24,962 nt of DNA from Actinomycetes bacterium (GCA_009785855.1 WQUG01000047.1:1-24962), one strand, 5' to 3'. Shown: positions 1 through 7,886, numbered from the stretch's first letter. Notes: generated from the sequence alone by a model not told the origin. Made by a program: numbers and translations.

Positions 1-980
1 ATCCCGACGACCGAGGCGGAGTTGTTGACCGACTCGGTGAACTTTCCGGGCGTGAAGAAGCCGAGGATGCCCCGGACGGTGAGCTTCACGTAAGTGAAGG
101 ACTGCCCCAGCGCATGTAATGGCGCCAAGCGCTGGTATTCCGGGACCGCCTCGATCCCCAGGTAAGCGCGACTGGCGTTGCTGGGGTTTTTGCCCAGCGT
201 CAGCGTTGTCTGTCGGTCGGGGGCGATGGTCAGCGTGATCTGGTCGCCGGGATGCAGGTGCGCGACTGCCTTCGTGATGTCGTCGAAAGTCGTGACCTTC
301 GTCGCCCCGATGCGGATGATGCGGTCGCCCTTCGCGATACCCGCCGCGATGGCCGGACCTCCCGCAACCGGCGCGACCTTGTTCAGCGCGGCCTGCTGGC
401 CCCAGACCGAGAGTACGACCGTGAAGACGAGCAGAGCGAAGATGATGTTGATGAAGATGCCCGTGAGGAGCACCACGGCGCGCTTCCAGAAACCGAGCGC
501 CTGATAGGTGTTTTCCTTCGCCCTGGCGAACAGCGCCTCGGGATCGGCGGCCAGCTCGGCGGGCAGCTCCGGCGCCCAGGTCCCCTCTTCCCTGTCACGG
601 GAGAGCGCGGACCAGTCCACCAGCGTGTTCAGGACCAGCTCGGCTTCCTCTTCGTCGATCCCACAGAGCTCTGCGACCTCGGCCGCCGTCATCGGGCGCG
701 CGGCTTTCGTGACGGCGGTCAGCGCCGGTTGCAGGCAGACGTTGGTCACATCGCCCTCCATGCCCGCGATCTTGTTGTAACCGCCGAAGGGTATCGCGGT
801 GACGCCATAGAGGGTGTCGCCGCGCTTGAAGCCGATCTTGGGACCCGGCAGGCCGAACATGAACTCATGGACTCGTACCCCGAAAGCCCGGGCGGCCAGG
901 AAGTGGCCTCCTTCATGCAGGAAGACCACGATGGACAGCGTGATGATCCCCCAGAGTATGGCTTGTAAGGTGAAAGACAC
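1..980 (-). CDS. rseP: RIP zinc metalloprotease RseP (site-2 protease, M50), 3' end outside window
   Basis: Intramembrane zinc protease that cleaves membrane-anchored substrates such as anti-sigma factors and signal-peptide remnants. I translated about 326 residues from a GTG at 980, which sits six bases after a GAGG ribosome site and 12 bases after the dxr stop. The first membrane helix (about 5-22) runs into the zinc motif HEGGH (22-26). The family's GGY loop is at 67-69, a second helix at about 166-193 (the usual GPxxN reads GIFIN), and a PDZ domain at about 200-278. The C-terminal LDG helix lies beyond the window. Between GGYNKIAGMEGD and FWKRAVVLL there are about 80 residues instead of the usual 20-30; residues about 96-138 look like a winged helix-turn-helix. 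It is the last visible gene of the pyrH-frr-uppS-cdsA-dxr series. The family call is firm; the substrate is unknown. Confidence 0.93.
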   Translation of the reverse strand, partial: MSFTLQAILWGIITLSIVVFLHEGGHFLAARAFGVRVHEFMFGLPGPKIGFKRGDTLYGVTAIPFGGYNKIAGMEGDVTNVCLQPALTAVTKAARPMTAAEVAELCGIDEEEAELVLNTLVDWSALSRDREEGTWAPELPAELAADPEALFARAKENTYQALGFWKRAVVLLTGIFINIIFALLVFTVVLSVWGQQAALNKVAPVAGGPAIAAGIAKGDRIIRIGATKVTTFDDITKAVAHLHPGDQITLTIAPDRQTTLTLGKNPSNASRAYLGIEAVPEYQRLAPLHALGQSFTYVKLTVRGILGFFTPGKFTESVNNSASVVG

Positions 981-992
981 AGGTTACCTCGT

Positions 993-2108
993 TCAGTCGA
1001 TCAGTTTCAAGCCTACGTGGCGACGCACCGAGGCGTCAAGCTCCTCCAGATGTTTAACAGATCCGATCGGACTGGCGCCGAAGCTGTCGAGGGCCTCGCG
1101 CACCAGCGCCTCGATGTCGAGAAAACCACAGCTCCCCGCGATGAACGCCGCGACCGCGACCTCGTTGGCAGCGTTGAGTACCACCGGCGCCGTCCCGCCT
1201 GCTCGCCCCGCCTCGCGCGCGAGCCCCAGGCAACCGAAGCTCTCCTCATCAGGCGCCTCGAAACTCAGCGGCCCGGCGGCGAGCAGATCGAGGGTCTCGG
1301 CAGACTCCCAGCGCTGAGGCAGGCTGAAGGCCAGCTGGATCGGGACCCGCATGTCGGGGACTCCCAGCTGCGCCTTGAGGGCCCCGTCAGCGAACTCGAC
1401 CAGCGAGTGGACGATCGAGGAGCGGTGGATGACCGGCGTGATGTCGTCATAACCGCAGCCGAAGAGATGATGGGCCTCGATGATCTCAAGACCCTTGTTC
1501 ATGAGCGTCGCTGAGTCGATCGTGATCTTAGGGCCCATAGACCAGGTCGGATGACGCAGGGCGTCAGCTGCCGTTCTGGTGGCCAGCTCCTTCCTGCTCA
1601 GCCCGTAGAACGGCCCCCCGGAGGCCGTCAGCCAGATGCGCCGCAGAGCGCCGGGGTCCTCGCCGAGCAGACACTGGTAGATCGCTGAGTGTTCTGAGTC
1701 GACCGGGATGATACGGGAGCCGAGCGGGCGGGCGGCCAGCGCGTCGGCGACCAGCGGCAGTTCTCCTCCGATGACCAGTGATTCCTTGTTGGCCAACGCC
1801 AGCGTCTTGCCCGCTTCCAGCGTGGCAAGCGTCGCCCGCAGACCCGCCGCGCCGACCAGCGCGTTGAGCACAAGATCTGCCTCGCTGGTCGCGATGGCCT
1901 CTGCCAGAGCAGGCGATGACTCAACAGAGGTGAGCACGCTGCGCGAAACCTTGAAGGCAGCGGCCTGCTCACGCAGGAGTTCTGCAGAGCGGTGCGCGGA
2001 GAGCAGCACGACCTTGAGTCGGTCGGGATGGGCTGCGACGACCTCGAGCGCCTGGCGCCCGATCGAGCCCGTGCTCCCCAGGATGGCTATCTTGCGGACG
2101 GTCGCCAT
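993..2108 (-). CDS. dxr: 1-deoxy-D-xylulose-5-phosphate reductoisomerase
   Basis: Converts DXP to 2-C-methyl-D-erythritol 4-phosphate with NADPH, the committed step of the MEP isoprenoid pathway, which feeds UppS next door. The 371 residues show the NADPH-binding GSTGSIG (11-17), the metal-binding DSEH (Asp137, Glu139), the flexible-loop SGGPF, and NKGLE with metal ligand Glu208. Length is slightly under the usual 380-400. I chose the ATG at 2108 because it overlaps the cdsA stop as TGATG. An upstream in-frame extension to 2147 would add 13 non-conserved residues inside cdsA. Translation is probably coupled to cdsA. Confidence 0.97.
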   Translation of the reverse strand: MATVRKIAILGSTGSIGRQALEVVAAHPDRLKVVLLSAHRSAELLREQAAAFKVSRSVLTSVESSPALAEAIATSEADLVLNALVGAAGLRATLATLEAGKTLALANKESLVIGGELPLVADALAARPLGSRIIPVDSEHSAIYQCLLGEDPGALRRIWLTASGGPFYGLSRKELATRTAADALRHPTWSMGPKITIDSATLMNKGLEIIEAHHLFGCGYDDITPVIHRSSIVHSLVEFADGALKAQLGVPDMRVPIQLAFSLPQRWESAETLDLLAAGPLSFEAPDEESFGCLGLAREAGRAGGTAPVVLNAANEVAVAAFIAGSCGFLDIEALVREALDSFGASPIGSVKHLEELDASVRRHVGLKLID

Positions 2109-2830
2109 CAGATCAGGCCAGAGAGACTGACGACGATCTCTAAGCAAAGCAGGACGATCAGCGTCACCGGAGCTGCCGCAAGCAGCGAGTCGAAGCGATC
2201 AAGCACGCCCCCATGACCCGGCAGGATCGTACCGGCGTCCTTGACACCGGCGCGTCGCTTGAGCTGTGATTCGAACAGGTCGCCGCCCAGCCCTGCCCAG
2301 GCAACGATGAACCCCATGCCAGCGCCGAGCCACCACGGCACCCCTCCCGTCACGAAGAACTGCGGTACGATCGCCCAGATCAACATCGAGACGATGATAC
2401 CTGCGATGAAACCTTCCCATGATTTTTTCGGCGATATCCTCGGAGCCAGTTTATGGCGTCCTAAGAGCGACCCGAAGATATACCCAGCCGTATCGGCGCC
2501 CCACACTGAGAGGACGAGCGCCAGGCAGAGGCCAAGGCCTTCGGTCGTCGTGTTACGCAGCAACATCAGGCAGGCGAAGGGGATCACCAGGTACAAGAAA
2601 CCTAGTATCGCGTTCAGCCAGGTCGGCGCGAACTTGCGACGCAACTGCATGAACTCATGGATGCCGATGACCGCCACCACCGCGCACAGGATCGGCAGCA
2701 CAAACCAACGCAAGCCGATGACGATGCCTGCCAGCCAGATAAGCGCGAAGGCGGCTCCCGTGAGCGCCCGGGTCAAGAACCCCGCTCTCTTGATCCCGGC
2801 GGGCTCCTCTTCGATGATCTCGTAGGCCAC
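2108..2830 (-). CDS. cdsA: Phosphatidate cytidylyltransferase (CDP-diglyceride synthase)
   Basis: Membrane enzyme that makes CDP-diacylglycerol from phosphatidic acid and CTP, the precursor of all major phospholipids. The 240 residues form several hydrophobic segments. Near the C-terminus is the family signature SQLKRR...KD...LPGHGGVLDRFDS, whose acidic residues bind metal. The start is a GTG at 2830, three bases after the uppS stop. The stop overlaps the dxr start. The length is at the short end for the family, with a compact N-terminus. Confidence 0.95.
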   Translation of the reverse strand: MAYEIIEEEPAGIKRAGFLTRALTGAAFALIWLAGIVIGLRWFVLPILCAVVAVIGIHEFMQLRRKFAPTWLNAILGFLYLVIPFACLMLLRNTTTEGLGLCLALVLSVWGADTAGYIFGSLLGRHKLAPRISPKKSWEGFIAGIIVSMLIWAIVPQFFVTGGVPWWLGAGMGFIVAWAGLGGDLFESQLKRRAGVKDAGTILPGHGGVLDRFDSLLAAAPVTLIVLLCLEIVVSLSGLI

Positions 2831-2833
2831 CGG

Positions 2834-3595
2834 CTACACGCCCCCGTAGCGGCGACTGCGGCCCTGGTAGTCGACGAGTGCTTCCAGGAGGCTCTCGCGC
2901 GTGAAATCCGGCCAGAGGACGTCGGTGAAGTAGAGTTCGGCGTAGGCGGCCTCCCAGAGCAGGAAGTTCGAGAGACGCTTCTCGCCGCTCGTGCGGATGA
3001 GCAGATCGGGATCCGGCATGCCCGCCGTTGAAAGCTCACGGGCGAAAGCGTCCTGATCGACCTCGCCTCCCCCGCACCGTCGCGCTGCCGCGATGATGTC
3101 AGCACGGGCGCCGTAGGACAGCGCCACGACCAGGGTCAGACCCGTATTTGCGGAGGTCGAGGCACAGCAGTCCTCGAAAGCGCGCCGGGTCCGCGCGGGC
3201 ACGCTGCTCAGGTCCCCGATGATGCGCACGCGTACGTTCTGCTCGTTGAGTTCACGGACCTCTTTGGCCAGCACCTCGACGAAGAGCGACATGATGCCTC
3301 TGACCTCGTCTTTGGGACGCGACCAGTTCTCGCTGGAGAAGGAGTAGATCGTCAGATAGTCGATACCGAGCTCAACGCTGGTCCCGATCGCCTCACGCAC
3401 GGCGACCACCCCAGCCTTATGCCCGCTGATCCGCGGTTTCCCCTGCTTCTTCGCCCAGCGACCGTTCCCATCCATGATGATGGCGACATGGCGCGGCAGA
3501 TCCGCAGGATCCAGCGAGAGCCGGGCAAGAAGTCCGCGCGCCACATCCGATGAGAAGTACTCTGCTCGTCGCGCCCTGTCAGAAGAGGAAGCCAT
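2834..3595 (-). CDS. uppS: Isoprenyl (undecaprenyl) diphosphate synthase
   Basis: Cis-prenyltransferase that extends farnesyl diphosphate with isopentenyl diphosphate to the lipid carrier for peptidoglycan. The 253 residues contain all conserved blocks: IIMDGNGRWA with the catalytic Asp42, YSFSSENWSRP, NTGLTLVVALSYGAR, and the C-terminal substrate block with RTSGEKRLSNFLLWE and YFTDVLWPDF. The first 33 residues are a variable lead-in. It lies between frr and cdsA with gaps of 12 and 3 bases, so it is almost certainly cotranscribed. The ribosome site before the ATG is weak. Cis-prenyltransferases of other chain length share these motifs, so the C55 product is inferred from the neighbours. Confidence 0.96.
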   Translation of the reverse strand: MASSSDRARRAEYFSSDVARGLLARLSLDPADLPRHVAIIMDGNGRWAKKQGKPRISGHKAGVVAVREAIGTSVELGIDYLTIYSFSSENWSRPKDEVRGIMSLFVEVLAKEVRELNEQNVRVRIIGDLSSVPARTRRAFEDCCASTSANTGLTLVVALSYGARADIIAAARRCGGGEVDQDAFARELSTAGMPDPDLLIRTSGEKRLSNFLLWEAAYAELYFTDVLWPDFTRESLLEALVDYQGRSRRYGGV

Positions 3596-3607
3596 GATAC
3601 CGGCGGC

Positions 3608-4168
3608 CTAGATGGCCATGATCTCCGCTTCCTTCTTCTCAAGAAGCTTGCCGATCCCTTCGATAGCGCTGTCCGTGAGCTTCTGGACGTCCTCCAAAGC
3701 GCGGTGGATGTCGTCTTCCGAGACGCCCTCGGTCCCCTTCTGGTCCTCGATGCCCCGGTTGGCCTTCTGGCGCACGTTGCGCACCGCGATACGGGCGTCC
3801 TCGGCATAGCCATGGCAGAGTTTCGCGAGTTCACGACGGCGCTCCTCGGTCAGAGCCGGGAAGGAGACCCGCAGGATCGTCCCATCGTTTGAGGGCGTCA
3901 GCCCCAGGTCAGAAGCCTGGATGGCCTTGTCGATATGCGACATCACACTTTTATCCCAGGGCTCGATGACGACGGTCTGCGCATCGGTGGCCTTGATGTT
4001 GGCGACCTGGTTCAAGGGGATCGTGGAGCCATAGGCCTCCACCTCGATCTTCTCGAAGAGCGCCGTGGTCGCCCGTCCGGTACGTACTCCCGTGAACTCT
4101 CCTGCCAGCACCTCCTCGGTGCGCTGCATGTGTTCTTTGGTCCGCTCGATGATCTCTTCGATCTTCAT
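3608..4168 (-). CDS. frr: Ribosome recycling factor
   Basis: Splits post-termination ribosomes together with EF-G. The 186 residues match the family's 185 almost exactly and carry the recognisable FTGVRTGRA segment near residue 25-33, the IEPWDKS block, and the long C-terminal helix ending KKEAEIMAI. The whole protein is the expected three-helix bundle plus beta domain. The ATG at 4168 lies six bases after the pyrH stop with only a weak ribosome site, so translation is probably coupled to pyrH. The pyrH-frr order is one of the most conserved pairs in bacteria. Confidence 0.98.
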   Translation of the reverse strand: MKIEEIIERTKEHMQRTEEVLAGEFTGVRTGRATTALFEKIEVEAYGSTIPLNQVANIKATDAQTVVIEPWDKSVMSHIDKAIQASDLGLTPSNDGTILRVSFPALTEERRRELAKLCHGYAEDARIAVRNVRQKANRGIEDQKGTEGVSEDDIHRALEDVQKLTDSAIEGIGKLLEKKEAEIMAI

Positions 4169-4174
4169 CTGTTC

Positions 4175-4894
4175 TTACGCCTCCACTCGCGTTCCGACTG
4201 CTTCTCCTGCCACCGCCCGCGCGATGTTTCCCTCGACCTCCATGTTGAACACCACGATGGGCAGTTCATTGTCCATACAAAGCGATATGGCGGTCGAATC
4301 CATGACCTTGAGTCCCTTGCTCAGGACTTCCAGATAGGTCAGATGGTCGAACTTATGCGCGTCGTCGAACTTCTGTGGGTCCTTGTCGTAGACCCCGTCG
4401 ACGCGGGTCGCCTTCATGACGCAGTCCGCATCGATCTCGAGCGCGCGCAGGGCGGCGGTCGTGTCCGTTGTGAAGAAGGGGTTACCCGTGCCCGCCGCGA
4501 AGATGACCACGCGGCCCTTCTCCATATGACGGATGGCACGGCGCCGTATATAGGGTTCGGCGACCTGCTGCATGTTGATGGCCGACATCACCCGCGTGAA
4601 GCTTCCGGAGCGTTCGAGGGCGTCCTGCAGGGCAAGGCCGTTCATGACCGTCGCGAGCATGCCCATGTAATCGCCGGTGGCGCGGTCCATACCCTCGGCT
4701 GAGGCAGCCAGGCCCCGGAAGATGTTGCCGCCCCCGACGACGATGCAGATCTCATGTCCGTCGCGCGCGACCTCGGTGATCTGACGGGCGAGCGAGTTCG
4801 CGACAAGCGGGTCGATCCCATAGCCCTCGCGCCCCATAAGCGCTTCTCCCGAGAGTTTGAGCAACACCCGCTTGAAACCCTTTACCTGTGACAA
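4175..4894 (-). CDS. pyrH: UMP kinase
   Basis: Phosphorylates UMP to UDP in pyrimidine synthesis; bacterial UMP kinases form hexamers of the amino-acid-kinase fold. Motifs are LLKLSGEALMG at the N-terminus, VVGGGNIFRG, GNPFFTTDTTAALRA and VDGVYDKDP. I chose the TTG at 4894 (239 residues, the usual length) because a GGCGGTGG ribosome site precedes it and the conserved sequence begins directly after. An ATG at 4933 is in frame, but the 13 added residues are not family-like and that codon falls close to the predicted transcription start. The gene opens a new transcription unit after the tsf terminator. Confidence 0.95.
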   Translation of the reverse strand: MSQVKGFKRVLLKLSGEALMGREGYGIDPLVANSLARQITEVARDGHEICIVVGGGNIFRGLAASAEGMDRATGDYMGMLATVMNGLALQDALERSGSFTRVMSAINMQQVAEPYIRRRAIRHMEKGRVVIFAAGTGNPFFTTDTTAALRALEIDADCVMKATRVDGVYDKDPQKFDDAHKFDHLTYLEVLSKGLKVMDSTAISLCMDNELPIVVFNMEVEGNIARAVAGEAVGTRVEA

Positions 4895-4935
4895 AGAACC
4901 ACCGCCTTCGCTCTGTGTTGTGCATGCCTGCAACT

Positions 4936-4944
4936 AGCATAGCA
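4936..4944 (-). promoter_or_regulatory. Possible extended -10 promoter for pyrH operon
   Basis: On the minus strand TGCTATGCT forms an extended -10 (TGN plus TATGCT) just after the tsf terminator. No good -35 box is visible, as expected for an extended -10. Predicted transcription starts near 4929, which leaves a leader of about 35 bases before the TTG start of pyrH. This is inference from sequence only. Confidence 0.4.
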
Positions 4945-4972
4945 GAAAAGAGCCGGCCCTAAGGCCGGCTCT
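4944..4972 (-). terminator. Rho-independent terminator after tsf
   Basis: A perfect 10-bp stem, AGAGCCGGCC and GGCCGGCTCT around a four-base loop (4949-4972), is followed on the minus strand by TTTT and more pyrimidines. It lies 36 bases after the tsf stop and separates rpsB-tsf from pyrH-frr. Confidence 0.88.
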
Positions 4973-5007
4973 GAGTTCTGACACCACCTGTGTCAACGCA
5001 GGGTCTA

Positions 5008-5916
5008 TCAGCTTGCCGCCGCTTCGCCTGCGCCCCCGGTCTCACCCAGGTTATAGCGTAAGAACGAGGTGATCGTGATGGTATCGCCGATCTCTTTGTT
5101 GACGCGCCTGGTGTAGTCGCTGATGCTGATGTCCATGTCCTTGACGAAGGCCTGCTCTACGAGCGCCTGCTCCTTGTAGAACTTGTTCAGTCGTCCCTCG
5201 GCCATCTTCTCCTGGATAGCCTCCGGCTTGCCGGACTCGGCCGCCTGCGCCTTATAGATCTCCAGCTCATGTGCGATGGTCGCTGGATCGAAGGAGTCGC
5301 GGTCAAGGGCGATCGGGTCAGCTGCGGCCACCTGCATCGCGATATCCTTGCCATAGACCTTGAAGTCCTCGCTGTAGGCAGTCTCGGCTGTATCGAAGGA
5401 GAACGCGACGATGACAGCGATCTTGGCGCCTCCGTGGATATAGGACGCGAAGGCTCCCGTGCCCTCGATCGTCTTGCGGGTGAAGCGCGCCACGCCCATG
5501 TTCTCGCCGAGCTTGTTGAACATGTCGGCGAAGAGCTGCTCGACCGTGATGTCAGCGCCTGATACCGGCAAGGCCTTCAGAGCCTCGACGTCTGCGGGGT
5601 CCTGGGTCAGCACAAGCTCAGCCAGTTGCTGCGCGAATCCGGTGAAGGTGGCGTTGGTCGCCACGAAGTCTGTCTCGCAGTTCAGCTCGAGCATCGCGAT
5701 CGTACGATCGTCATCGGCCCGTGCGATCGCGATCGCGCCCTCGTTCGTGGCGCGTCCGGACTTCTTGACCTGGGCGGCCAGACCGTGCGTGCGCAGGTTG
5801 TCGATAGCGGCCTCGATCTCTCCCTCAGCCTCCATCAGCGCTTTCTTGCAGTCCATCATGCCGGCTCCGGTGATCTCCCGGAGCTCCTTTACCAACTGTG
5901 CGGTGATCTCTGCCAT
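5008..5916 (-). CDS. tsf: Elongation factor Ts
   Basis: Guanine-nucleotide exchange factor for EF-Tu. About 302 residues: an N-terminal UBA-like domain with the signature LREITGAGMMDCKKAL, the TDFVA motif (in LNCETDFVATN) that contacts EF-Tu, two core subdomains, and a C-terminal SFLRYNLGE element. Two adjacent ATGs overlap the rpsB stop. The second (5916) is preferred because GAGGAGG lies four bases upstream of it but only one base from the first (5919). It is cotranscribed with rpsB and followed by a strong terminator. Confidence 0.97.
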   Translation of the reverse strand: MAEITAQLVKELREITGAGMMDCKKALMEAEGEIEAAIDNLRTHGLAAQVKKSGRATNEGAIAIARADDDRTIAMLELNCETDFVATNATFTGFAQQLAELVLTQDPADVEALKALPVSGADITVEQLFADMFNKLGENMGVARFTRKTIEGTGAFASYIHGGAKIAVIVAFSFDTAETAYSEDFKVYGKDIAMQVAAADPIALDRDSFDPATIAHELEIYKAQAAESGKPEAIQEKMAEGRLNKFYKEQALVEQAFVKDMDISISDYTRRVNKEIGDTITITSFLRYNLGETGGAGEAAAS

Positions 5917-6998
5917 CATGCCTCCTCTACGGGTGTTTCGACTGCCGGCGCCGGCTCTGACGCAGGCTCCGGTGTCGGGGTCGGTGTCGCCTCTGCCTCG
6001 GGTACTGGCACGGGCTCCGGTGTCGGGGTCGGTGTCGTTTGCGAGGCCGACCCCGGCGACGGGGCCTCCTCGGGTTCCGGCGACGGAGCACTCTCAGCTG
6101 GCTCTGACTCGGGCGCCGGTGCTGGTGCCGGTGTCGTTTGCGAGGCCGGTACCAGTGACGGCGCCTCCTCGGGTTCCGGCTCCGGTGTCGGGGTCGGTGT
6201 CGTTTGCGAGGCCGACCCCGGCGACGGAGCTACCTCCGGCAACGGCGCCTCCTCGGACACCGGTGCCTCTGTGGGCGCACTCTCAGACTCAGGAGCGACG
6301 CTCTGGACCGAGGCGCCACCGTTGCCCTCGAGGATACCTTCCGAGATGACGTTGGCGATGAGCGCGATGCTGCGTATCGCATCATCGTTGGCCGGTATCG
6401 GATAGTCGATCTCATCGGGGTCGGCGTTCGTGTCGATGAGCGCGACGATCGGGATGTTCAGGCGGCGCGCCTCGGCGACCGCGATGTATTCGCGCGTCGA
6501 GTCGACCAGGAACACCGCGGCCGGCAGCCCCTTCATGTTACGGATGCCATCGAGGTTGCGGTGGAGTTTCTCGAGCTCCTTGTTCTTCAGTATCTGCTCC
6601 TTCTTGGGCAGCTGAGCCATCGAGCCGTCCTCGATCATCTTCTCGAGCTTCTCCATCTCGGTCACGCGACTGCGGATCGTCTGGAAGTTCGTGAGCATAC
6701 CGCCGAGCCAGCGATGGGTCACATAGGGCATACCGCACTTCTTCGCAGCGGTCTCCAGGGGCTCCTGCGCCTGCTTCTTCGTGCCGACGAACAGCACCTC
6801 GCCGCCGCGCTGCCCGGTCTGGAAGGCGAAGCGATAGCCCTTCTGCAGGGCCTGCATCGTCTGGCGCAGGTCGAGGATATAGATATCCCCGCGCTGCGTG
6901 AAGATGTAGGGTTTCATCTTGGGGTTCCAACGACGGGTCTGATGCCCGAAGTGGACGCCTGCCTCAAGCAGGGTCTTCATGGTGATCTTAGTTGCCAC
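5916..6998 (-). CDS. rpsB: 30S ribosomal protein S2 with long Pro/Glu/Ala-rich C-terminal tail
   Basis: Primary component of the small ribosomal subunit. Residues 1 to about 225 are standard S2, with LLEAGVHFGHQTRRWNPKM near the N-terminus, FVGTKKQAQE, WLGGMLTNFQTI, and PIVALIDTNADPD near the core end. A tail of about 135 residues follows, almost entirely Pro, Glu, Ala, Ser, Thr and Val, with repeated SASQTTPTPTPEP-type units, giving 360 residues instead of about 230-260. The start is a GTG at 6998, where the conserved MATKITMKTLLEAG begins; a GGACGGTGG site precedes it. An upstream in-frame extension would run into tRNA-His. The tail has no stops and no frameshift, so it is probably translated. 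Confidence 0.95.
   Translation of the reverse strand: MATKITMKTLLEAGVHFGHQTRRWNPKMKPYIFTQRGDIYILDLRQTMQALQKGYRFAFQTGQRGGEVLFVGTKKQAQEPLETAAKKCGMPYVTHRWLGGMLTNFQTIRSRVTEMEKLEKMIEDGSMAQLPKKEQILKNKELEKLHRNLDGIRNMKGLPAAVFLVDSTREYIAVAEARRLNIPIVALIDTNADPDEIDYPIPANDDAIRSIALIANVISEGILEGNGGASVQSVAPESESAPTEAPVSEEAPLPEVAPSPGSASQTTPTPTPEPEPEEAPSLVPASQTTPAPAPAPESEPAESAPSPEPEEAPSPGSASQTTPTPTPEPVPVPEAEATPTPTPEPASEPAPAVETPVEEA
6013..6062 (-). repeat. 50-bp direct repeat in rpsB tail, copy A
   Basis: This 50-base stretch is identical to 6178-6227. The offset is 165 bases, a multiple of three, so both copies code for the same residues (including GSASQTTPTPTPEP). Shorter related blocks lie between them, for example near 6132-6178. 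Confidence 0.9.
6178..6227 (-). repeat. 50-bp direct repeat in rpsB tail, copy B
   Basis: Exact copy of 6013-6062 in the same reading frame. The pair points to expansion of the S2 tail by tandem duplication or slippage. Confidence 0.9.
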
Positions 6999-7102
6999 GA
7001 GTGGCCACCGTCCTTTCTGGTTGTTCCTCTGCGGGCTTTGATACTCTCCCCCGAAGGGCACCTGAGGGCCAAAGCTGTTCCCGCATGTGTATTCTGCTTG
7101 AT

Positions 7103-7180
7103 TGGGGTGGGTAAAGGGATTCGAACCCTCGACCTCCTGAGCCACAGTCAGGCACTCTAACCAGCTGAGCTACACCCACC
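7103..7180 (-). tRNA. tRNA-His (anticodon GTG)
   Basis: The minus strand folds as a complete tRNA: acceptor GTGGGTG/TACCCAC, D arm with GCTCAGCTGGTTAGAGT, anticodon stem CCTGA/TCAGG around loop CTGTGGC, and T loop TTCGAAT. The anticodon is GTG. An extra G (position -1, base 7180) faces discriminator C73, the identity element of tRNA-His. CCA is encoded at 7105-7103. Confidence 0.97.
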
Positions 7181-7202
7181 GTATCCAGACAAGCGGCTTA
7201 TC

Positions 7203-7211
7203 ATGATAGCA
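7203..7211 (-). promoter_or_regulatory. Possible extended -10 promoter of tRNA-His
   Basis: Minus-strand TGCTATCAT (TG, one base, TATCAT) ends 22 bases before the tRNA 5' end. The same ten bases, TGCTATCATG, precede tRNA-Gly. No convincing -35 box is visible. Confidence 0.4.
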
Positions 7212-7214
7212 CAG

Positions 7215-7793
7215 CTAGGCCTTGTTGGCGATACGATAGATCTTCGCGAGCATCTTCTCGCGCTGCTTTGGAGTGCTGCGTTTCAAGAAGCCGAGCGAGG
7301 TGAGTTTCGCACCCTTGATACCGAACATGGTCCGCAGTATCTGACCGCGCATGATCCGTCCGTAGTCGCGCTGGATGAAGCGCGCCACGAACCAGGGCGT
7401 ATCGTGAGTCACGATGATCCAGGCGCTCTTGTCGCTCAGATGGCCATGCGGCCAGATCCCCTTGAAGTTGTAGGCGAAACCGGAGCAGTACACCTGATCG
7501 ATGAAACCCTTGAAAAGCGCCGGTCCGCCCCCCCACCAGATCGGATAGATGAAGACGAGCTTGTCGGCCCAGGCGATGTTGTCGCGATAGGTCTTGAAGG
7601 TCTCATCCGTCTGGCAGTTGATGAGCTCATGGGGATCGTCATAGCGCAGTATCGGGTCGAAGTCGCGCTCCCGATAGAGATCGGTCACGCGGACCTCATG
7701 GCCAGCGTCCTCGAAGCCCTTCTTCGCAGACTGCAGCGCCGCATAGCCCATCCCGACATGGTTGGGGTGCGAAAAGACGATGTAGACCTTCAC
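7215..7793 (-). CDS. NAD(P)H-dependent quinone reductase, flavodoxin-like fold
   Basis: Probable FMN- or FAD-dependent two-electron reductase of the NQO1/KefF/MdaB type (Flavodoxin_2), cytosolic. The 192 residues start with the flavin-phosphate strand MKVYIVFSHPN. They contain the family's core FIYPIWWGGGPALFKGFIDQVY and the following GFAYNF, which resembles WWxxxPxxLKGWxDRV...GFAY in known members. The start is a GTG at 7793, seven bases after AGGAGAGG. It lies about 93 bases downstream of pfp, with an inverted repeat between them, and its stop almost touches the tRNA-His promoter. The substrate cannot be told from sequence; a general NAD(P)H oxidoreductase or nitroreductase-like role is also possible. 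Confidence 0.85.
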   Translation of the reverse strand: MKVYIVFSHPNHVGMGYAALQSAKKGFEDAGHEVRVTDLYRERDFDPILRYDDPHELINCQTDETFKTYRDNIAWADKLVFIYPIWWGGGPALFKGFIDQVYCSGFAYNFKGIWPHGHLSDKSAWIIVTHDTPWFVARFIQRDYGRIMRGQILRTMFGIKGAKLTSLGFLKRSTPKQREKMLAKIYRIANKA

Positions 7794-7849
7794 AAGATAT
7801 CCTCTCCTCAGTATCAGCGGCGAGTTACAACCTTTCCGAGTTTACCCTA

Positions 7850-7884
7850 GTTCGTCGCGCGCAGCGTAACACGAACCGACGAAC
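7850..7884 (-). terminator. Inverted repeat after pfp, possible terminator or attenuator
   Basis: A perfect 8-bp inverted repeat, GTTCGTCG (7884-7877) and CGACGAAC (7857-7850) on the minus strand, starts two bases after the pfp stop. The loop is 19 bases. No T-run follows, so intrinsic termination is uncertain. Confidence 0.35.
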
Positions 7885-7886
7885 GG

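Noticed and set aside
4895..4933. ATG at 4933 as the pyrH start
   Set aside because: It adds 13 non-conserved residues, has a poor ribosome site and lies at the predicted transcription start; the TTG at 4894 gives the family length.
6013..6227. Repeats in the rpsB tail as a possible CRISPR-like array
   Set aside because: The repeats are in frame with the S2 gene, unevenly spaced and code for a low-complexity tail; there are no unique spacers of constant size and no cas genes.
5459..6405. Two long plus-strand open frames (296 and 259 codons) opposite rpsB/tsf
   Set aside because: They are antisense to the S2 tail and EF-Ts and consist of low-complexity repeats produced by the same GC-rich repeat DNA; no ribosome site or family resemblance.
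6988..7179. 63-codon minus-strand open frame across tRNA-His
   Set aside because: It reads through a complete tRNA gene and ends in the rpsB leader; open tRNA frames at high GC are common artefacts.
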